Positions 35,942-48,970 of a stretch of DNA of 64,000 nucleotides are shown one piece after another. Each line of letters opens with the position of its first letter. The stretch's first letter is position 1. Below the pieces are notes generated by a model that was given only the letters and a program-made list of their open reading frames with translations, did no database searches and was not told the origin of the DNA. Source of the DNA: Epiperipatus broadwayi (taxonomy: Eukaryota > Onychophora > Udeonychophora > Euonychophora > Peripatidae). The position numbers were made by a program, and so were the translations under genes. The DNA is taken from assembly GCA_028023455.1 (NCBI GenBank), contig JAQFVV010012404.1, positions 13,875,421-13,939,420 of the forward strand. The letters run 5' to 3'.

Positions 35942-38900
35942 TCCTTCAATTCCACACTAACACATATCACCACCACTATCACACATCTCCCCAGCTCTTT
36001 CTTCACTCACTTTTTATAGTAGACTTTTCAGATCCAGTGGACATTATGTCATGACAATGGTGATGGTCTTTTCACTGAGGTCCGATTCCATGAGTGATTT
36101 CTTTTATTGGCCATTCTGATCCCATTGTTTTTCTCTCCTATCTGATCTTTGCTTATACATTTTAAATGCCCAAGGGCTAGTTTACATTTAACTAATTAAA
36201 ACAATCATTTCCATTTTATGATTAATTAATGTGTTTTCCAAACTTAAAGATATATTTTTATCTCTAAATCTTTTTAAGTTTTTGCTTTTAAAATACTTTT
36301 TCTATTTTTAATAAAGTTTTATTTTAATATTTTTTTTCATCTGTGCAATTTTATATATATATATATGAGTTTAAGATAGAATTAATTTCCAATTTTTTAT
36401 GTCTTAAAAAAAAAAAGTTTTTAAATGCGAACTTTTCAATGTCTCAATTTTGTAAAAAAATAATGTAACGGTGTCTATGCCCGTTACAATATATATATAT
36501 AAATCACACCTAATTTATATTTTACATAACACAAAATGAAAAAATGGATTATAAAAAAAATTATAAAGATTTTCATTAATATTGAACAAAATTTATCCAA
36601 ATCTATTCAAATATTTGGATTACTGACAAATAAAATATTTTTTTTTCTCTATTATTCAAAATGCTCTTTAGGCCTTTATTTTCATGCCAAAATATATCTT
36701 AACAGACTGCTTTTCAATTATTTTCATGCAGTAGTAAGCAATTCAATGTTATCTTTTATTTGGTTTATATTTAAAAGGCTTAACTTTTCAGATAGTGGTT
36801 CCATGTAATTTGCAAATTTAATTTTACCATTAATTATGTAGGGCTTAATTAGGCTATTTTGGTTGTATTTTTTACTTTATCCTAGAATCACATTTCAGAT
36901 AGAAGTTCATAACTCAAATAATAGTTTTGCTCAGCAATATATTCTGGCAGTAATACACTCATAGATATTTTTCTTCATAGCTATGAAAAATTATCATGAA
37001 AATTACTGTTTGCCGATGATGGACTGATATTTTTTATGATTAGATAAAGTGATGTTTAATTCATGATTTTTCTGTACTATTTGCTTTCAATACAGTAATG
37101 CAGATAGTTCTATCTAAATGAAGCTCTTAAAATAATAAATAATGATTATGAGTAATTAGTATCGCAGTTCTTTTATATATTTTTCTTACATTTACATCAC
37201 AGTCACCTCATCTGTTTGGATAAATCAATAACTTGTTTTCTAATTGCTAAGTTTTTTTATCTTTGTCTGAGTGTCATGAGATGTTTTTGATTTTAATTTT
37301 AATCTAATTAAGTTGTTTATTGATAAATGTTCTTAACTGAAACTTTACTTCTGTTTTTAAATTTACTGAAATTAATTTTATAATATATTTTACTTTTTAT
37401 GACTGTATGTTTTGTATAATCTTACAATTATACAAAATTCAAAGGATAAATTGTGCAGTTTGACTTTAATGAATTAACTCTAGTTTTGATTTTCTATTTC
37501 CAAAATCTCTTTTATGTGCTAAAATTATATTTTTAGCAATTATACCAATAATATTTGACATAATACAACTATGTCTATATATTAAAAATGACATCGTCTT
37601 CTATATTTAGCTTTCAAAATGATTAATTCAGAATTCTTTGCAGACATACATTATGCAACAACATATTTTTAAATCACTGAATATATTAAAATATATTCTA
37701 TATCTGTCTTGAATAGTTCCAATAATTATAAATCCTCATTCCCATTTGATTTAAGTTAAGGAGTTAAATTGCTTCGAATCAAAAATACTATTACATGTAT
37801 ATATATGTTTCATGAAAATATTCATCATTAGATTTTTGTTTCTAAAACATATTTTAAGAAAGACATATTCTATTCTATATATTAGATTCACTATCTATGC
37901 TTTATAATTTTTATTTAATTATTTTATTGTCTTAAGTGTTTGAAATACATAATTACTGCTCTTATATATTATATGGAACTTATATATACAGCTTAGATAG
38001 GATATATTTATGTTAAATTCCTTTTGACCTGGAATATCATACTATTGATGCACTTATTTTATTGATTATACTTATACTCTGTTTAGAATTTGTCCTTTAC
38101 ATGGGGATTCACAATAGCAATCATCAATTTGTACCCATTATTTTGATTCACAATCAATTATTCCTATAAAGATCATAAAAAAATGTAAAAAAAATTATTT
38201 TGATGACCATTTTGTAAGACTGATGATGCCATAGCATAGTTATTAATGCTATGCCATCCAAAACAAAATAAACACTTTCATATTGAAACTGTATATTACA
38301 GAGTTTATTCATAATACACAATGCAATACACAATATTAATCTGTATACAATATTTTGATTATAAACTTAAAATACAATTAATGAATGTACAATACAGTAT
38401 ATTTTTAATTTTTATTTAGTGACTTTTACAAGACAATAAGTTCTTTATTAATGACATATCCAAAGTAAAGATTTTCATTGTTAATGATTACAAAGTCCAA
38501 AAAATTCATTCAATGTAATAAATAATCAAATTTATATTTTAATGAGATATTGCAACAAAATACATTAATACTATATTAAATTTTAAAATGTGTACATTAG
38601 TTTAAAATCTGTATATTGTATTTACTGATTTTTATGGATTAAAATTTTATTAACAGTACTTTGCTTGCATCAACAATAATGATTACCATATTGTAATTTA
38701 ATTATTGTAATTGTTATTTTGAAAAGAAAAAAAAAAGATTTTATAATAATGAACTTTGGGTGATCAAAAATTACTAAATTTAAAATAACATAATCTATTT
38801 GCCCAAATTTAAAATATCTAGTAATATTATCACACATGTATAAAAATGTAGAACTGAAAAAAAAATGACAATTTTATTCATCATAAAACTATTAACGTGA

Positions 38901-40733
38901 ATGTATTTTCGATTTTAAAAAATGTATGCAAAATTACATACAAATAAGCTGAAAAAGATACATATCTTTAATATTTATTTAAGTAATTCAATCACACTAA
39001 ATGAACAAATTTTAAGTCATTTCAAAGAACATATCTACCACACTTAATAGAATGTGACATCTTGTGGCAAAAAAAATATCACAACTAACATAACTATTTG
39101 ACCTTTATATATATTGTAAAAAAAGCCTTAAATATTGATTGCAATATGCAAACATAGAATGCCTTAGATCCTTTTTTCTTCTTTAATGTCAGAATATTTG
39201 TTTAAATAGTTTTGACAATGTACGGTATGCTAATTTTGCTATTTTTACAAATAAAAATTTTTTATGATCAATTAAATAAGTTGCTATTAAACGTTTTTTT
39301 TTTAATTCTAAATAATTTTATGTAAGTAATATAATATAATAGTACAAATTTGAAAAAAATAAAACAGTATGAATTTTTTTTTTTTCAGAACAAAAAATAG
39401 TTGCACAGAACACAAAAAATTGTTGACTGCTAATTTACTTTCTCTTTTTTATCCCTTTTGCTGTACTTTTGGGTAGTTAAAAGAATCTTTTTTTCTAGAG
39501 ATTCTGTTTAAAAGTTTGTAGCTACATTAATTTTCAATTAGAATAATGGTTGCAACTAATATGGCTTTAAAAAATGAAAAAAATCTCTGAATTTGGAATC
39601 AAAAATAAATATTTTAAGCCAACTAGAATGAGGAGGAAGTCATGATATCTGTTCTTCTGTGGGTTTACTCACATGTACTTTTACTACTGTTTTTAAAAAC
39701 GAATACAAAAGAGAATAAAGTGCTCAAACCATTGTAGGTGTATTCACACTTTCCAAAATCATGAAATCATGGCATGCCATATAAAAATATCCAAGAAGCA
39801 CATCAACAATCCATTCTAAACTTTTTCTCTAGATCCTCAGCCATCATCTGGTGCACACCTCCAAAAAACCCAAGATTATCAAAGGATTTAGAAGATAAGA
39901 ATAGACTTTAGAATAAAAAATTTATAATTCAGAAAATTAGATAATTATAATTGATGAATGGATCATCAGAAAGAATAACTTTAAGATAATTTGTTTTTGA
40001 CATAGATTTAAGTTGCATTATCATACATACATACATATTTTAAATGCATACTTGCATGATACACACACAAGCATATAGTATACATTAAGAAAGTTTTTAA
40101 TTACTATACATGCTAGATTAAGTTGTTTGTTCACAGTTTATAATGTAATTTTTAATTGAAGTAACCAGCCAATTTTTTTCTGTTAGAAACCCATTATAAG
40201 TATTTGGTCTTTATGCAATATTCTTGCTTAACAATAAGTTTTGGGAGACCAATTGTCCTTGCTAAGTGGGGCAAAGGTGTACTTTTTCTACTTTAATTTA
40301 TATTCAATTTTTGCTAAACAAAGTACCACTATTACATTAATATAATTATTTGTTTAAAAAAATTTCTGTTTTTTTTTTTCAATATAGTCATCGAGGCAAG
40401 TCTCTTGTAAATTAAATTGGCAATTTTCATGCCAAGAAACAAAAAGTATTATACAAAATTTCATTATACAATTAAAAACAAATTTAGAAAACAATTAGTA
40501 ATAAAATACAATTGTAGTAAGTAGAAAATATGATATATTTAATTTTTATATTGCAATCTATAACGATGAAAGCAAAATAAACAGTTTGACAAAAAAAATA
40601 CAAATTTTATTCAGCTTATAATTAAAAAAATATTTTTTTTACTAAATACAGAATAAAAGTGAACTAAAACTAGATTGAAAATGCATATACTATCTAAAAT
40701 AATACAATTTAGTTAAATATACTTTCAAGCAAC
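35942..40733. other. AT-rich region without recognised genes
   Basis: A 90-codon plus-strand frame (36536-36808) is hydrophobic and AT-driven and is not called. A small inverted repeat TGTAACGG...CCGTTACA lies at 36464-36488. A less AT-rich stretch at 39730-39890 gave minus-strand peptide pieces (FFGGVHQMMAEDLEKKF) without a family match. Confidence 0.35.
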
Positions 40734-40892
40734 TTTCACCTATCCACATTATTTCATACTTCTGATACACATGACCACATACATGTAGAAAAGATGAATA
40801 ATCACCAATATACATATTTCGTACTGAACCAGAACTCATCAGTTGGTCCAGATTATCATCTTCCCCATATATATATATATATATATATATAA
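40734..40892. repeat. Repeat family R2, copy 1
   Basis: Shares GATACACATGA, AATAATCACCAATATACATA, ACTCATCAGTTGGTCCAGAT and a trailing (AT)n run with the segments at 47441-47562 and 49906-50045. The common unit is about 120-140 bp and ends at an AT microsatellite, as many SINE- or MITE-like repeats do. It has no coding capacity. Confidence 0.8.
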
Positions 40893-41215
40893 TCAGTGAT
40901 CAGTTTATATTAAGATAGCAAATCTTTATATTTTAATATTTCGGATCTTACAATTTAGTTAACTAACTTTTTTTTAATATTTTTACGTCAGTAGAAAGTA
41001 TTTCCCTAGGCAAAAATACTTCACCATAAGAATTAATGCTATTGGCAAAAAAAAAAAGATTTAATTATTTATATTTTTAAAACTACAGTAGCCAATTGCA
41101 TTTTTCATCTACTAAATTGGACTGCATTTTTGTAAAAAACAAAAATGGAGATATTGATTTTTAAAATATTTTTTTAAAAGTAGCACTGAAAAAAATTCAG
41201 TTTTATTAATTAGTA
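40893..41215. other. AT-rich spacer, nothing recognised
   Basis: Only poly-T/poly-A runs were seen between the R2 copy and the SINE-like element. Confidence 0.4.
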
Positions 41216-41348
41216 ATAATAATAATTATCATCATCATCAAAAGGTTTATTTTTGGAAAGTTTGAGTACTGAAAGTGATAGAGCTGGGTTGCAATCCAAA
41301 CTTGAGCTCCAGATTTCATTCTTCTACCGCTGCACCAATCCAAGCAAG
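41216..41348 (-). mobile_element. tRNA-derived SINE-like element
   Basis: On the minus strand an A-box-like TGGTGCAGCGGT (41337-41326) is followed about 30 bases later by a B-box-like GGATTGCAACCC (41297-41286), then about 45 bases of body and a tail of GAT and ATT microsatellite (41243-41216). Two internal RNA polymerase III promoter boxes at tRNA spacing plus a short-repeat 3' tail are the hallmark of tRNA-derived SINEs. The B box matches 8 of 11 consensus positions. No target duplication was confirmed. Confidence 0.6.
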
Positions 41349-42257
41349 GGATGATAAAAAAAACATTTATAACATAATATAAAGTGCATCCAAAATAAAT
41401 TTTAAAATGTATATTATGTTAATTTAATTTGTTTGGATATGTCTCATTTCTATTTGATGAATATGTTTCAACAGAACATCAATCTTGTAATTTCAAAATG
41501 GCAACAATAAAATATAAAATTATTGTTTAAAAAAATATCATAGTAACCAAAATGTACTTTGTACACAGTATATTTATATTCAGAATAAAGCTTTTTTTAT
41601 GTTAACATTATGAAAAATTAGTATGGTTCCTTATAGATCACTGTGATGGTGCTGCTGTGCTATAGCTTTAAACTGATTTTTATGACTTTTAAAATCTATG
41701 AACATTTTGTGTAAAAACTTAAATTAAGTTTCTTCAGATTTTTTTGTAGTTAATAAATTAATAAGAGGAATCTACTGAATATAAATTGAAAAGATTCAAA
41801 GGTTGCTGATTGGTTGATTTTTTGAATAATACTACTAAGTACTAACTATACTATGGTTTGAGAGAGAGTCTGAAACAAAAATTGCACAATTTGTATTTAA
41901 TTATTTGTAATTATTTTTACAAAATATTTTCATTAAAATTATTTAAAATAAAATATATTCATTTCCATTTTGACTTTTTCCAAATATGTTTCATTTATAA
42001 AGATATCTTGAATTTGAAGCACTAAAAATATGGTTTTGACATTCTGTCAGATTTCAAACAGTAGTGATTCTGAATTTTTGTGATAATTTATTAAAAATGA
42101 ATCCAATTATGGATTTCATAGATTTGTTATGTGTTATAATAATTTGTTCAGATTTTAAAATTGAAATTGATTTAACAAATATTTAGTTAATTTCCTTTTA
42201 CAATAGCATTATGAAAAAAAATAAAATAAAGAAAGCTATTATTCTGGATAAATATTA
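41349..42257. other. AT-rich spacer, nothing recognised
   Basis: No coding frame or repeat could be supported between the SINE-like element and the Merlin transposon. Confidence 0.4.
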
Positions 42258-42265
42258 CATATTTT
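42258..42265. repeat. Target-site duplication of Merlin element, left
   Basis: CATATTTT directly precedes the left terminal repeat and is repeated exactly at 43522-43529, directly after the right terminal repeat. Eight bases is the length expected for Merlin insertions. Confidence 0.85.
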
Positions 42266-42327
42266 GGTAGTCTTTTGATAGCCAGGCACAGCCACTTATC
42301 AGCATTGTTTAATATAAAAACACATAA

Positions 42328-42410
42328 AAATGCCATTTAGATGGCCGTACTTATGGCTAATACAATACTTTTGTTGTATTAGCCATTTTAGGCCACTTGA
42401 TGGCATTGCA
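42328..42410. repeat. Subterminal palindrome of the Merlin element
   Basis: An inner perfect stem ATGGCTAATACAA / TTGTATTAGCCAT is continued outward by AATGCCATTTAGATGGCC against GGCCACTTGATGGCATT. Related GCCACTTGATGGCA-type motifs also occur at 42291-42304 and, inverted, at 43483-43498. Repeated subterminal motifs near both ends may be transposase-binding sites; that is inference. Confidence 0.75.
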
Positions 42411-42723
42411 CAGTAATATTATGGCATTTTTTTGTGCTTCACAATATTTTATGTGAATTTGCACAATTCACAGTTGGCTATTGTATCATGCTACTGTGTT
42501 TGTATTTGAAGTGGGTATAATTTTTTAAATGTCAAATACATAATATTTTAATTTCTACTTAAATCACACAGTCTGAATTACTATGAATTGCCACACCATC
42601 ACCACCCTTTCCAACACAACTTAAAATGTGTAAAAAAACCTGCAAAAGATAGATCTGAACATGATTTGGCAGATGTAATGCAGAAAGTCATGTTTTTTCA
42701 GGTAGATGTATGAGAGAAATAAA

Positions 42724-43073
42724 ATGGCTGAAGAAAACAATCAGCTTTTTAAATTGTGCCAGTTGCCAACCACAGATTCTGATGATGTGACCTTTTGTAC
42801 AGAGTAATAATATCCTCCCAAATGACAAACAATGTGACTGTGGTGAAAACATGAAATTGTACATATAGAAAAGTACATGCCAATTCCGATGTCAGTGATG
42901 TTCGTGTATTCAAAGGTGTTCGATTCGAAACAAAACTTGGTTGCAAGATTTCATAATAAGGTTTTTGAAAGCAGTCCATCGGTTATCATGGTAAGAAATG
43001 CGGAAAAAATTGTTTTCCAGAAATTAATAAATCAAAACACATCAAAAGTTATTTTTGGTTTAGAAGAAGAATA
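42724..43073 (+). pseudogene. Merlin (ISXO2/IS1016-like) transposase N-terminus, broken
   Basis: From ATG at 42724 (MAEENNQLFKLC), then after a frameshift, the reading is PNDKQCDCGENMKLYI, a stop, FRCQ, another stop, and RCSIRNKTWLQDFIIRFLKA. This matches the N-terminal zinc-ribbon of Merlin/ISXO2-like transposases: CxxCG-x-x-M-x-L ... FRC ... SIR-x-x-TWL. The DDE catalytic half is absent. A second frame over the same DNA (42877-43074) is a shadow. The domain would bind the terminal repeats in a working element. Confidence 0.78.
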
Positions 43074-43521
43074 AACAAAAATAACCAAAACACCCCCCCC
43101 CCCAAAAAAAAAGAGAACAAGATTTTATTTAAAAAAAGTGTTTTTTTTTTTTTAAAGCAGTGATTATTTTGAAAAACCCAGAAAAAAAAAATGTAGAACA
43201 AGATTTTATTAAAAAAAAAAAAAAAGTTAATTCAAATACTGACAATTAAAAGTGTTTTTTTTTTTAAAAAAAATAAAAAAATTTAAAACGTACTATAAAA
43301 ATAAAGGTCTTGGAAATAAAAAAGGTGTGATTGTTTTTATTTTTTATTTTGAAAAACCAAAAAGAAATAGAAAAATATCTTATTAAAAAAAAGAAATTAC
43401 AAAATAAAATGATTTATTTGGTTTTATTAATAAAATAAAAGTCATCCTGGTAATATTACATTTTATTGTTTTTTCACAAAAACTGCCATCAAGCGGTCAT
43501 GCCTGGCTATCAAAAACTACT

Positions 43522-43529
43522 CATATTTT
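43522..43529. repeat. Target-site duplication of Merlin element, right
   Basis: Exact repeat of 42258-42265 (CATATTTT). Confidence 0.85.
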
Positions 43530-44832
43530 TATATTCTTTTAATATTTGAAAAGTCTAAATATGATTTTTAAAAAATTTTCCATTTGTAAACTTAAATTTG
43601 TAATAAATCAAGCCTAATTTATTGATCCATAATAATAAAAAAGGTTTTAAACATTAAAATCAAAATGTTGAATTATTCACTTAAATCTTACTAATTGTGT
43701 GTGTGTGTGGGGGGGGGGAATTAAATGTGAAAGAATTAATAATATTCTTCATAAATGTTTATTCATTAATTATTATTTTTTACAAGTTTTTTATTATTAT
43801 TAAATATTTAACATTTATTGTATATTTTGAATTTATGATAACAAGTTAAGTTTTTTGCCACAGGAAAGCACTATAATTGCTTGTTTTTAAACAAGATTAC
43901 AGATATTTTGGGAAACCAATTAATTTCACAGTTTAAGATATATATATTAAAGTCTAATAAAAATTCATAAATAATTATTGAAATAGTTAAGATTTTACTT
44001 CATTAATGCTTAAAATAAATTAATATATATATGTGTGTGTTCTTGGCGGTAAATTTTAATAATTCACTGACAATTAATAGCTTCATTATCTGTGCGCAGA
44101 GCACATATATATATTAATAAATAATTATTATGGAAAATTTAAAATATAAGAAAACAAAAATATATAAACATGAATTTGGATAAAAGATGAACAAATTTTC
44201 TGTAAAAAAATGGGAAATTGTTTTTTTAATTGTTATTTTATTATCAATGAATTCCCATATACATTTGGATAAATTTTTTTAGTTTTGATTTTCCTATGAT
44301 TATTGTCAAGATAATCTAAAATACAATAAAATAAAAACATGAAATTATTAAAAAATCTTTACTTATATTAATTTATATAAAATGAAAAACAAATAATTTT
44401 TTTTTTTCATTTTTGTATAAATTTTAAACGTACAGAGTAATTTTTTTCATTAATTTGATTTTGTAATTTACTGTACCTTAGGTTACTTTAATAATGCCCA
44501 TATAAAAATAGTCAAAATATATAAAAAAAAAATAAAGCATTCATTTATTTAAGTATTCAAATTCATTGAAAATAAAACAAGATTTAAAAAAATGATTACT
44601 TTTGAAAACTGGATGAAATTTGGAAAGAGATCATTAATTGTTTTAAATACCCTTTTATATAAAATAGATATATGTAAAAGACATTGATTCATTTAAAGAA
44701 AATGAAATAAAGATTTTAAAATGTAATATTGAAAACGTCTTTACTATTTTTTAAAGTAAATCTTACAAATATAAAAAATTGAGATAAATTAATTTTAACT
44801 ACATACTGATATATTAATGTAATATATATATA

Positions 44833-44920
<88 letters not shown>

Positions 44921-47440
44921 TATATATTGTAGAATAATACATTACCTTTTATTAGAGAAAATAGTTCATAGAAAACCATAATGTTAAATTTAATATCTTT
45001 GAAGTTAAACATATAATTTTTGAATTGAATTCAAAAACTTATATTACTAACAATATACAGATTATGAGGTAATACAGAGAGCATACCAATAGCTCAAACA
45101 AGCTCTTAATTAATAAGTGCAGTATGAAAAAATATTTAAAATCTCTGTCCAGAACACTCCCATCTCCAGACCAGTTAACTGTATTGCATTTTTGTAAATA
45201 CAAGCTTATAAAAGTAGTGTCACGTTATATATGACTTGCTTTTTTGATTATTAGATTATGAGATAATACTTGTAAAATATTTATAGATGAATTAAAATTA
45301 TAATAAATTTTTTTAGAAAAATTAACAATTAAATATTAATAGATGATATGCAAAAATTATAAAACTGTTAAAATTATATAGATGTGTTGACTATTTACAT
45401 TTTACATTATCTCATTAAAATTTGTATAGATAAAACATTATTAATCACAAAATCCTTGGTTTTAGTGCTTTTTTGACATTTGTGAATTTTTGGGATTTTA
45501 AAAATAAATGTCTTACTTATTTTCTGCTAAGATAAAAATAAAAAAACAGCTTACAGCAATAGGTACTTATTGATTATTTTTTTAATTCGTTTGTAAATGT
45601 TTGTACAAATTAATTATAAAAAGTTAAAAATTATCTTTAACTATTTTTTTTTAAGTTTTTGATTAATAGGCACTAGGATTAACAGTATTCTATTTGTATA
45701 AAAATAAATTATAATGAACAGTGTAGTATTTTTCTGCTTTGACAAGCATAATAAAAATATTTTTATTGTTGCTATTAAAAAAAAAAAAATACAATATGTT
45801 AAAATCATCTTAAAACAAATTGATATAAAAGTTATTAGAAAATTTCTATAAAATTTTATTTGGAATAATGTCTATAGAATTAATGAAATTAATAACATAC
45901 AAATATTCAGTGGCATATACAATAAATAAATAAAAAACATTACGACTAAAAAATAAAAATTACAAAATAGCAAAATATTGAAATTAGTACAAAATAAAAA
46001 CAAATTATGGGAGAAATTATAACAAAAAATACAATAAGATAAATAAATAAATGAAACTATTTATTTTTTAATGTAAGGCATTAGGAAATAAGATTAATTC
46101 TATAATAAGAGCAGAGAAACTACTATTACATATTTAAAAAAATAATGAAAATAAAGGTGAAAAAAAATCTTGAAAAAAAATATTTGAAGTATTGTTTAGG
46201 AAATATAAATAATGAAAATAAAAAAAAATTAATATAAAGACAATCATGATAATGTTATTTTATAAAATTTATAGTCAACCTCTTTCAATTTTTGTATCAA
46301 ATCTAAATTAACAAAAAAATTATATAAAAAAATATAGAATAAATATAAACCCAGGAATGGAGAAAATCAGAATGATAAATCTAAAGCTCAATAATGATAT
46401 TCTGTCAAATATTATAATCTAGAGTTCACAAAATAATAGCTAATGGTAAATTTCCTTTATTATTAAAACATTTATAATATGGTTAGTTTTTAAATATAGT
46501 GATAAAAATTGTTTTAAAAACAACAGAATTATCTACATTGGCAAAAATAATAAAAAATTATATTTATAAAATTCTAATTTTTTTTTTTTTTTGAGACTGA
46601 CGTTTTTTAATAAAAATCTATGTGATTTTTATAGAAAGAAATATTACTTTATTCTGAGATAATTTTGCTGATAAGATAATTAGTGCTTTAATTTGTAAGT
46701 CTTCTGTTGTCAATGAACATAAGCAATTAATTGAAAATTGTATAATAAAAGACAAATTGTTCAATTCAAAAATTATTTAAATAATAAAATTGTTCAATGT
46801 TTGTTAAATAATAAAATTGTTGTAACTAAAATATCGAACATATTCAATAATAAAAAAAAACAATATATAGAAATGTTTTTTTAAGATTATATTTAATGCA
46901 TTTCCATTTTTAAAATTTAAAATAACTTGGAAAATAATAATATTAAATGATCAGTATTTCAATATGCATATGCCACTGTTAATCTGACTGTGAATAACAA
47001 TAATGATGTAGTAGTTAAAACTGTCAAGAAAACTTTTTAAAAATTACTCAATGTTGCTTTGGTAAAAAAGTTATGGAGGGAAGCCAAATGTATTATTTTT
47101 TTTTCATATGAAATACAAAAATATCAAAACATACTTTCATCCATATGATTGTTTTAGTAACAATACATTATATAATAACAAATGTATGAAAGAAAAGTAG
47201 GGAAAATATATTAGATATATTGAAATAATAAAAAGTATACTGGAAGCATCATATTAACACTTTAATAAATAAATTTATATATTTTATATCAATGTTTTAA
47301 AAAATCAATGATGCTTTTCTTTTTAATATCACATATACCTTTGTATAAATCTTTATTAAGATATAGCTTGACAAATTATGGTTATGCCAGCAATTATAAT
47401 ATTAAAAAATTAACTTTTGGGCAATATATTCACACAACCC
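43530..47440. repeat. AT-rich region with microsatellites: GT/G run 43695-43718 and (AT)n 44822-44918
   Basis: A (GT)n run followed by a run of G lies at 43695-43718. The longest dinucleotide microsatellite of the window, nearly pure (AT)n of about 95 bases, is at 44822-44918. No gene was recognised. Traces in 46340-47000 could not be assigned. Confidence 0.7.
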
Positions 47441-47562
47441 ATTACTCTATCTCATATCACTGATACACTTGAACACATATATGTTGAAAAGATAAATAAT
47501 CACCAATATACATATTTCATGCTAAAGCAGCAATCATTAGTTGTTCCAGATTATCATCTCTA
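47441..47562. repeat. Repeat family R2, copy 2, interrupted by the R1 array
   Basis: Matches R2 copies 1 and 3 over CCATTACTCTATCTCATATC, GATAAATAATCACCAATATA and CCAGATTATCATCTC. Its end GATTATCATCTCTA (47549-47562) reappears at 48957-48970 after the R1 units, where R2-like AT-rich sequence resumes. So the R1 cluster was inserted into this copy. Confidence 0.75.
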
Positions 47563-48956
47563 AACATCACATGAGCACCATCTCTATACTAGCACATAAT
47601 TGTTGTAAACAAAGGCAAAACTCTCCATACAGTGGTGCTACCCTGTGCTAAACAGAGTAATCAATGGATGCCAGAAGGCTTGTGCATAAAATCCCTATCT
47701 AGTGCCTACTCATCCAATATCCCCAGACTAGTTTCTGGCTTGTGACCATCATCAGTGAGGAGCCTTGGATCTGAGAGCACTGCACCTAGATCTTAGGATC
47801 TAATGCAACCCTCCAGCAGCCACCTTATAACTCTACTTTACTACAAAACTATGAGAATGAAATTGAAAACATTGTTAATATCTTCAATCTAATCTCAATA
47901 GCTTATATAGTCATATGGGTCTGAACTCAATTCAGCACCCATACATTTTGGTGTCTTTGGCTCTTAAACAACCATAGCCACCACTATCCTATTAGACAGG
48001 ATTGGTGTTAAACCACTAAACATCACATGATCACCATCTCTATACTAGCACATAATTGTTGTAAGCAAAGGCAAAACTCTCCATACAGTAGTGCCATCCT
48101 GTGCTAAACAGAGTAATCAATGGAGCCAAAGACACCAAAATGTATGGGTGCTGAATTGAGTTCAGACCCATATGACTATATAAGCTATTGAGTTTAAATT
48201 GAAGATATTAACAACGTTTTCAATTTCATTCTCATAGTTTTGTAGTAAAGTAGAGTTAAAAGGTGGCTGCTAGAGGGTTGCATTAGATCCTAAGATCTAG
48301 GTGCAGTGCTCTCAGATCCAAGGCTCCTCACTGATGATGGTCACAAGCCAAAAACTAGTCTGGGGATATTGGATGAGTAGGCACTAGATAGGGATTTTAT
48401 GCAAAAGCCTTCTGGCATCCATTGATTACTCTGTTTAGCACAGGGTGGCACTACTATATGGAGAGTTTTGTCTTTGTTTACAACAATTATGTGCTAGTAT
48501 AGAGATGGTGATCATGTGATGTTTAGTGGTTTATCACCAATCCTGCCTAATAAGATAGTGGTGGCTATGGTTGTTTAAGAGCCAAAGACACCAAAATGTA
48601 TGGGTGCTGAATTGAGTTCAGACCCATATGACTATATAAGCTATTGAGCTTAGATTGAAGATATTCTATTGAGCTTAGATTGAAGATATTAACAATGTTT
48701 TCATTTTCATTCTCATAGTTTTGTAGTAAAGTAGAGTTAAAAGGTGGCTGCTGGAGGATTGCATTATGTCCTAAGATCTAGGTGCAGTGCTCTCAGATCC
48801 AAGGCTCCTCACTGATGATGACCACAAGCCAGAAACTACTCTGGGGATATTGGATGAGTAGGTACTAGATAGGGATTTTATGCACAAGCCTTCTGGCATC
48901 CATTGATTACTCTGCTTAGCACAGGGTCGCACTACTGTATGGAGAGTTTTGCCTTT
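47563..48956. repeat. R1 cluster: inverted and tandem ~456-bp units
   Basis: Unit A (47563-48016) and the start of a second same-direction unit A' (48017-48124) are followed by unit B (48125-48580) and truncated unit C (48581-48956), both in the opposite direction. Units are highly alike, for example ACTGCACCTAGATCTTAG in A and its reverse complement in B and C. Unit B is 456 bp. Unit C contains an exact 25-bp tandem duplication (48641-48665 and 48666-48690). The cluster is flanked by a 14-bp direct repeat (47549-47562, 48957-48970). No transposase is encoded; this looks like a foldback or composite non-autonomous element. Confidence 0.85.
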
Positions 48957-48970
48957 GATTATCATCTCTA

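Larger units (their letters stand above)
42266..43521 (+). mobile_element. Merlin DNA transposon, deleted, with TIRs and 8-bp target duplication
   Basis: Terminal inverted repeats pair GGTAGTCTTTTGATAGCCAG plus GCA at the left with the reverse complement of 43500-43521 at the right, which reads AGTAGTTTTTGATAGCCAGG plus CA. The TIR start and the 8-bp duplication (CATATTTT) fit Merlin, the eukaryotic superfamily related to bacterial IS1016. Inside is the start of a Merlin transposase (42724 onward). The element is 1256 bp and, apart from that start, is mostly poly-A/poly-T low-complexity sequence (43085-43440), so it is non-autonomous. Confidence 0.88.

Noticed and set aside
36536-36808. 90-codon plus-strand hydrophobic frame
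   Set aside because: Composition follows AT-rich DNA (Ile, Phe, Lys, Leu), no motif or neighbouring exon signal.
42877-43074. 65-codon frame within the Merlin element
   Set aside because: Overlaps the zinc-ribbon reading in another frame, which fits the Merlin family better; treated as a shadow.
46340-47000. Possible decayed LINE reverse transcriptase on the plus strand
   Set aside because: Only vague resemblance in broken frames, no RT motif box could be found.
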